Source: Mucilaginibacter lacusdianchii (GTDB lineage Bacteria; Bacteroidota; Bacteroidia; Sphingobacteriales; Sphingobacteriaceae). From it: 64,000 bases of DNA. The notes beneath the pieces were generated by a model. That model saw only the letters and a program-made list of their open reading frames with translations. It searched no databases and was not told the origin of the DNA. The position numbers and the translations under genes are program-made. The stretch spans positions 806,001-870,000 of the forward strand of contig NZ_WSRW01000001.1 in NCBI RefSeq assembly GCF_009770985.1. Reading direction: 5' to 3'. Position 1 is the first letter of the stretch, and each line of letters opens with the position of its first letter. This document shows positions 61,978 to 64,000 of the stretch, piece by piece.

Positions 61978-62907
61978 ATGACGGTTAAGCCCTATCAGCC
62001 ACTCCATCCGGCCATACAAATTGCTATACTCCTATTATGCTGTATAAGCGGCATAGCGGCCGGCGGTTTTATTGCAATGGGTTTAGCAGCAGGCATATAT
62101 GGTTTAGACATTTTGTCGCAGTTAAGAGATGCCGGCCCACATGTTACAGACAATGTGGTAAACGCTTTGCGACTGGTTCAAGGCATAAGTGCAGCTTTTG
62201 GTTTTGCCGGGGCAGCTATATTTTATAGTTATGTTGTAGTGCGCGAACCAAACGGCTACCTAAAAATGAACATCCGCTTTTCGCCGCTGCTGTTGCTAAT
62301 GGTGCTCGTAGTGATGATTGCATCCCAGCCATTTATGGAAGCCTTAATTAATATGAACCAGCAAATGGTACTGCCCGAATCATTAAAAGGCCTAGAAAAA
62401 TGGATGCGCGAAAGCGAGAACACTGCCCAGCAGCAAATTGAAGCTATGCTGAAAATGAACAGCATAGGCGATTTAATAGCCAATATGCTGGTAATAGCCT
62501 TTTTAGCAGCTTTAGGCGAAGAACTGGTTTTTAGAGGCTGCCTGCAAACTATTCTTACCCGTTGGACCCGCAACCAGCACACCGCTATATGGATTACTGC
62601 AATTGTTTTTAGTGCCATACATTTAGAATTTTACGGGTTTGTGCCACGCATGGTGCTGGGTATATTTTTTGGTTACTTTGTGGCTTGGAGCGGTAGTATA
62701 TGGCCGGGGGTTTTAGCACACTTTATTAACAATGGCAGTGCAGTGTTATTAACTTATTTGTATCAGCATAAGCAAATTAACATTGATCCTAATGCTCAGC
62801 CGTCTTTTAATTACACAACGTATGCATTAAGCGTAATAATTACATTATTTTTGATGCTGAATTACCGCACCGCCGCCTTGCACCGGCCGCGCACCAACAA
62901 CTACTGA
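61978..62907 (+). CDS. CPBP-family intramembrane glutamic protease
   Basis: Membrane protein of 309 residues with about eight helices. The CPBP/ABI catalytic motifs are EELVFRGCLQTIL (Glu-Glu-x-x-x-Arg) near residue 180, FSAIHLEFYGFVPRMVLGIFFGYF (His) and GVLAHFINNGSAV (second His). The family includes the eukaryotic Rce1 prenyl protease and bacterial bacteriocin-immunity members; the substrate here is unknown. It overlaps the DUF2007 gene by 1 nt, so the three genes 61978-63928 form one unit. Confidence 0.93.
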   Translation: MTVKPYQPLHPAIQIAILLLCCISGIAAGGFIAMGLAAGIYGLDILSQLRDAGPHVTDNVVNALRLVQGISAAFGFAGAAIFYSYVVVREPNGYLKMNIRFSPLLLLMVLVVMIASQPFMEALINMNQQMVLPESLKGLEKWMRESENTAQQQIEAMLKMNSIGDLIANMLVIAFLAALGEELVFRGCLQTILTRWTRNQHTAIWITAIVFSAIHLEFYGFVPRMVLGIFFGYFVAWSGSIWPGVLAHFINNGSAVLLTYLYQHKQINIDPNAQPSFNYTTYALSVIITLFLMLNYRTAALHRPRTNNY

Positions 62908-63119
62908 TGGAAAGAAATTGGGTTAAAATATATAGCTCTACCAACTATTACCAGGCCGAAATTATTAAGCAGGTACTTTTGGAACACGAAATTGGCGCCG
63001 TACTGCTCAACCGCCAATCTTCATCACACCGCACCTTTGGCGATATTGAAGTTTACATTCACCAAGAGGATTTTGCCAATGCCATTGAACTGATGGTGAT
63101 GAACCAGATTGCTTTATGA
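62907..63119 (+). CDS. DUF2007 domain protein (putative signal transducing protein)
   Basis: Product of 70 residues starting MERNWVKIYSSTNYYQAEII, with LLEHEIGAVLLNRQ and a closing VYIHQEDFANAIELM, the DUF2007 pattern. Function unknown. It starts on the last base of the protease stop (TGATG) and its stop overlaps the cdsA start by 4 nt (ATGA). Confidence 0.88.
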   Translation: MERNWVKIYSSTNYYQAEIIKQVLLEHEIGAVLLNRQSSSHRTFGDIEVYIHQEDFANAIELMVMNQIAL

Positions 63120-63928
63120 AAACACGTGCTATAACCGGGATATTTTTTGTAGCCGTTATGCTGGGTTCGTTTTTTGCCGGACCTGTTATATATACCTTAT
63201 TTTACGGCCTGCTCAGCTTGCTTTGCCTGCAAGAGTTTTATAAGCTTTTGAAACAAAGCGGCCAGCAACCTAACCTGGCTACAGGTTTATTGAATGGACT
63301 ATTCATCTTTGCTGCATTTGCCGGCACTTTTTACTTAGAGGCCAATTTAAGCCATAAATTATTATTTATCCTGGTACCTACGTTAGGCTCTATTTTCATT
63401 CAAGAGCTATATAGAACAAGCCCTGCTCCTTTTACTAATATTGGATACACCTTTTTAGGATTGATTTTTACTATTATCCCCTTTACATTTTTCCACGCGT
63501 TGGCATTCATTAGTCCGGCGGGGTTCAACGCGCATTTTCCGATGGCTTTTTTACTGATGCTTTGGGCTAATGATACTGGCGCCTACTTAACGGGACGACA
63601 GTTTGGCCGCAGCAAGCTATTTGAACGCCATTCACCCAAAAAAACCTGGGAAGGTTTTATAGGCGGCATCCTTATCAGCGCGGTGGTAGGCTACATTATC
63701 GGCATTTACTTTACCGAGCTGCCTTGGCGCAACTGGGTATCTATCGCTATTATTATTGGCATAGTGGGCACCGGCGGCGATTTGGTAGAATCGATGTTTA
63801 AGCGCAGCATCAATGTTAAAGACTCGGGCGGTATACTACCCGGACACGGTGGCTTGCTGGATAGGTTTGATGGCCTGCTCCTGGCCGCACCTATAGTGTT
63901 TACGTACCTCTATTTTATACTTCATTAA
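63116..63928 (+). CDS. cdsA: Phosphatidate cytidylyltransferase
   Basis: Makes CDP-diacylglycerol for phospholipid synthesis, 270 residues, integral membrane protein with about eight helices. The C-terminal CdsA signature is visible: GTGGDLVESMFKRSINVKDSGGILPGHGGLLDRFDGLL near residues 218-255, preceded by ANDTGAYLTGRQFGRSKLFERHSPKKTWEGFIGG. End of the three-gene unit, with a terminator. Confidence 0.95.
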   Translation: MKTRAITGIFFVAVMLGSFFAGPVIYTLFYGLLSLLCLQEFYKLLKQSGQQPNLATGLLNGLFIFAAFAGTFYLEANLSHKLLFILVPTLGSIFIQELYRTSPAPFTNIGYTFLGLIFTIIPFTFFHALAFISPAGFNAHFPMAFLLMLWANDTGAYLTGRQFGRSKLFERHSPKKTWEGFIGGILISAVVGYIIGIYFTELPWRNWVSIAIIIGIVGTGGDLVESMFKRSINVKDSGGILPGHGGLLDRFDGLLLAAPIVFTYLYFILH

Positions 63929-63936
63929 AATATTCC

Positions 63937-63962
63937 AAAAAGCCTCTCACGAGGCTTTTTTT
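63937..63962 (+). terminator. Terminator after cdsA
   Basis: Perfect 10-bp stem (63937-63946 and 63951-63960) with a 4-nt loop and a T-run. The last 38 bases of the window show no gene. Confidence 0.9.
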
Positions 63963-64000
63963 ATTGGTGCATATAATGCTATATTAGATTAGTGGCTAAC

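Noticed and set aside
1..64000. CRISPR arrays, phage or insertion-sequence genes, rRNA
   Set aside because: No regularly spaced direct repeats with unique spacers, no transposase or integrase motifs and no rRNA-like sequence were found.

Overview
The window looks like a chromosomal segment of a Bacteroidota bacterium, most likely a Sphingobacteriaceae member (Mucilaginibacter/Pedobacter type). Supporting signs are type IX secretion and gliding genes (porV, gldJ), a stand-alone TonB-dependent receptor with a carboxypeptidase-regulatory-like domain, an OstA-like protein, many small lipoproteins, futalosine-route menaquinone genes, class II glutamine synthetase, and -7 promoter boxes of the Bacteroidota type TAnnTTTG. 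No phage, insertion sequence, integrase, CRISPR array or rRNA gene is visible. The segment reads as conserved core genome with intergenic repeats.

Layout. 1-2880: a truncated VOC protein, a palindrome-rich spacer, and two glycosyltransferases on the minus strand. 2929-6114: a tricorn-type protease. 6291-7903: menaquinone genes mqnB-mqnD. 7964-9991: queD, folE, fabD. 10040-13813: an NtrY-like histidine kinase. 13861-18026: OstA-like protein, divergent tilS, and a membrane protein. 18136-25130: a 2-oxoglutarate oxygenase, a Trp- and Gln-rich secreted protein, a thioredoxin lipoprotein, a small lipoprotein too short for a standard 60-residue cut-off, small unknowns, cbpM-cbpA, and a membrane protein. 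25189-26001: an SDR dehydrogenase with a LacI-type operator.

26111-32486 is a compact six-gene minus-strand operon: DUF427 protein, FAD disulfide reductase, egtV (ABC ATPase), egtU (permease fused to a binding domain), egtB and egtD. Ergothioneine synthesis and probable ergothioneine import therefore sit in one transcription unit, headed by two redox-type genes of unassigned role. Two identical tRNA-Glu genes follow at 32694-32878. 33387-38921 holds a MarR-GNAT fusion with tandem palindromic operators, a PfkB kinase, a SnoaL-like lipoprotein, and a GlxA-type regulator divergent from a VOC/SRPBCC/DoxX/AHSA1 group. 39281-41653 is a multi-PAS protein that ends after the phospho-acceptor helices and has no ATPase domain.

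41628-46521 is thrA-thrB-thrC. It is preceded by a 21-residue Thr/Ile-rich leader peptide gene, a strong terminator, and a 9-nt stretch that can pair with the terminator arm. This is a complete transcription attenuator by sequence. 47285-50421 carries glnA (class II) and a porin-like outer-membrane protein either side of a 1-kb AT-rich spacer. 51077-53412 is proB-proA. 53683-56649 is the TonB-dependent receptor. 56828-60360 holds ispF-porV and divergent gldJ. 60520-63928 holds apaG, dusB, a CPBP protease, a DUF2007 protein and cdsA.

Points most worth checking: the ergothioneine synthesis/uptake operon, the threonine attenuator, a candidate non-coding RNA upstream of the thr operon, two inverted copies of a composite palindromic repeat, heptamer-periodic arrays at gene junctions, and several -7 boxes lying 3-5 nt from start codons (possible leaderless mRNAs). 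All functional calls rest on reading protein motifs by eye; no database search was run.
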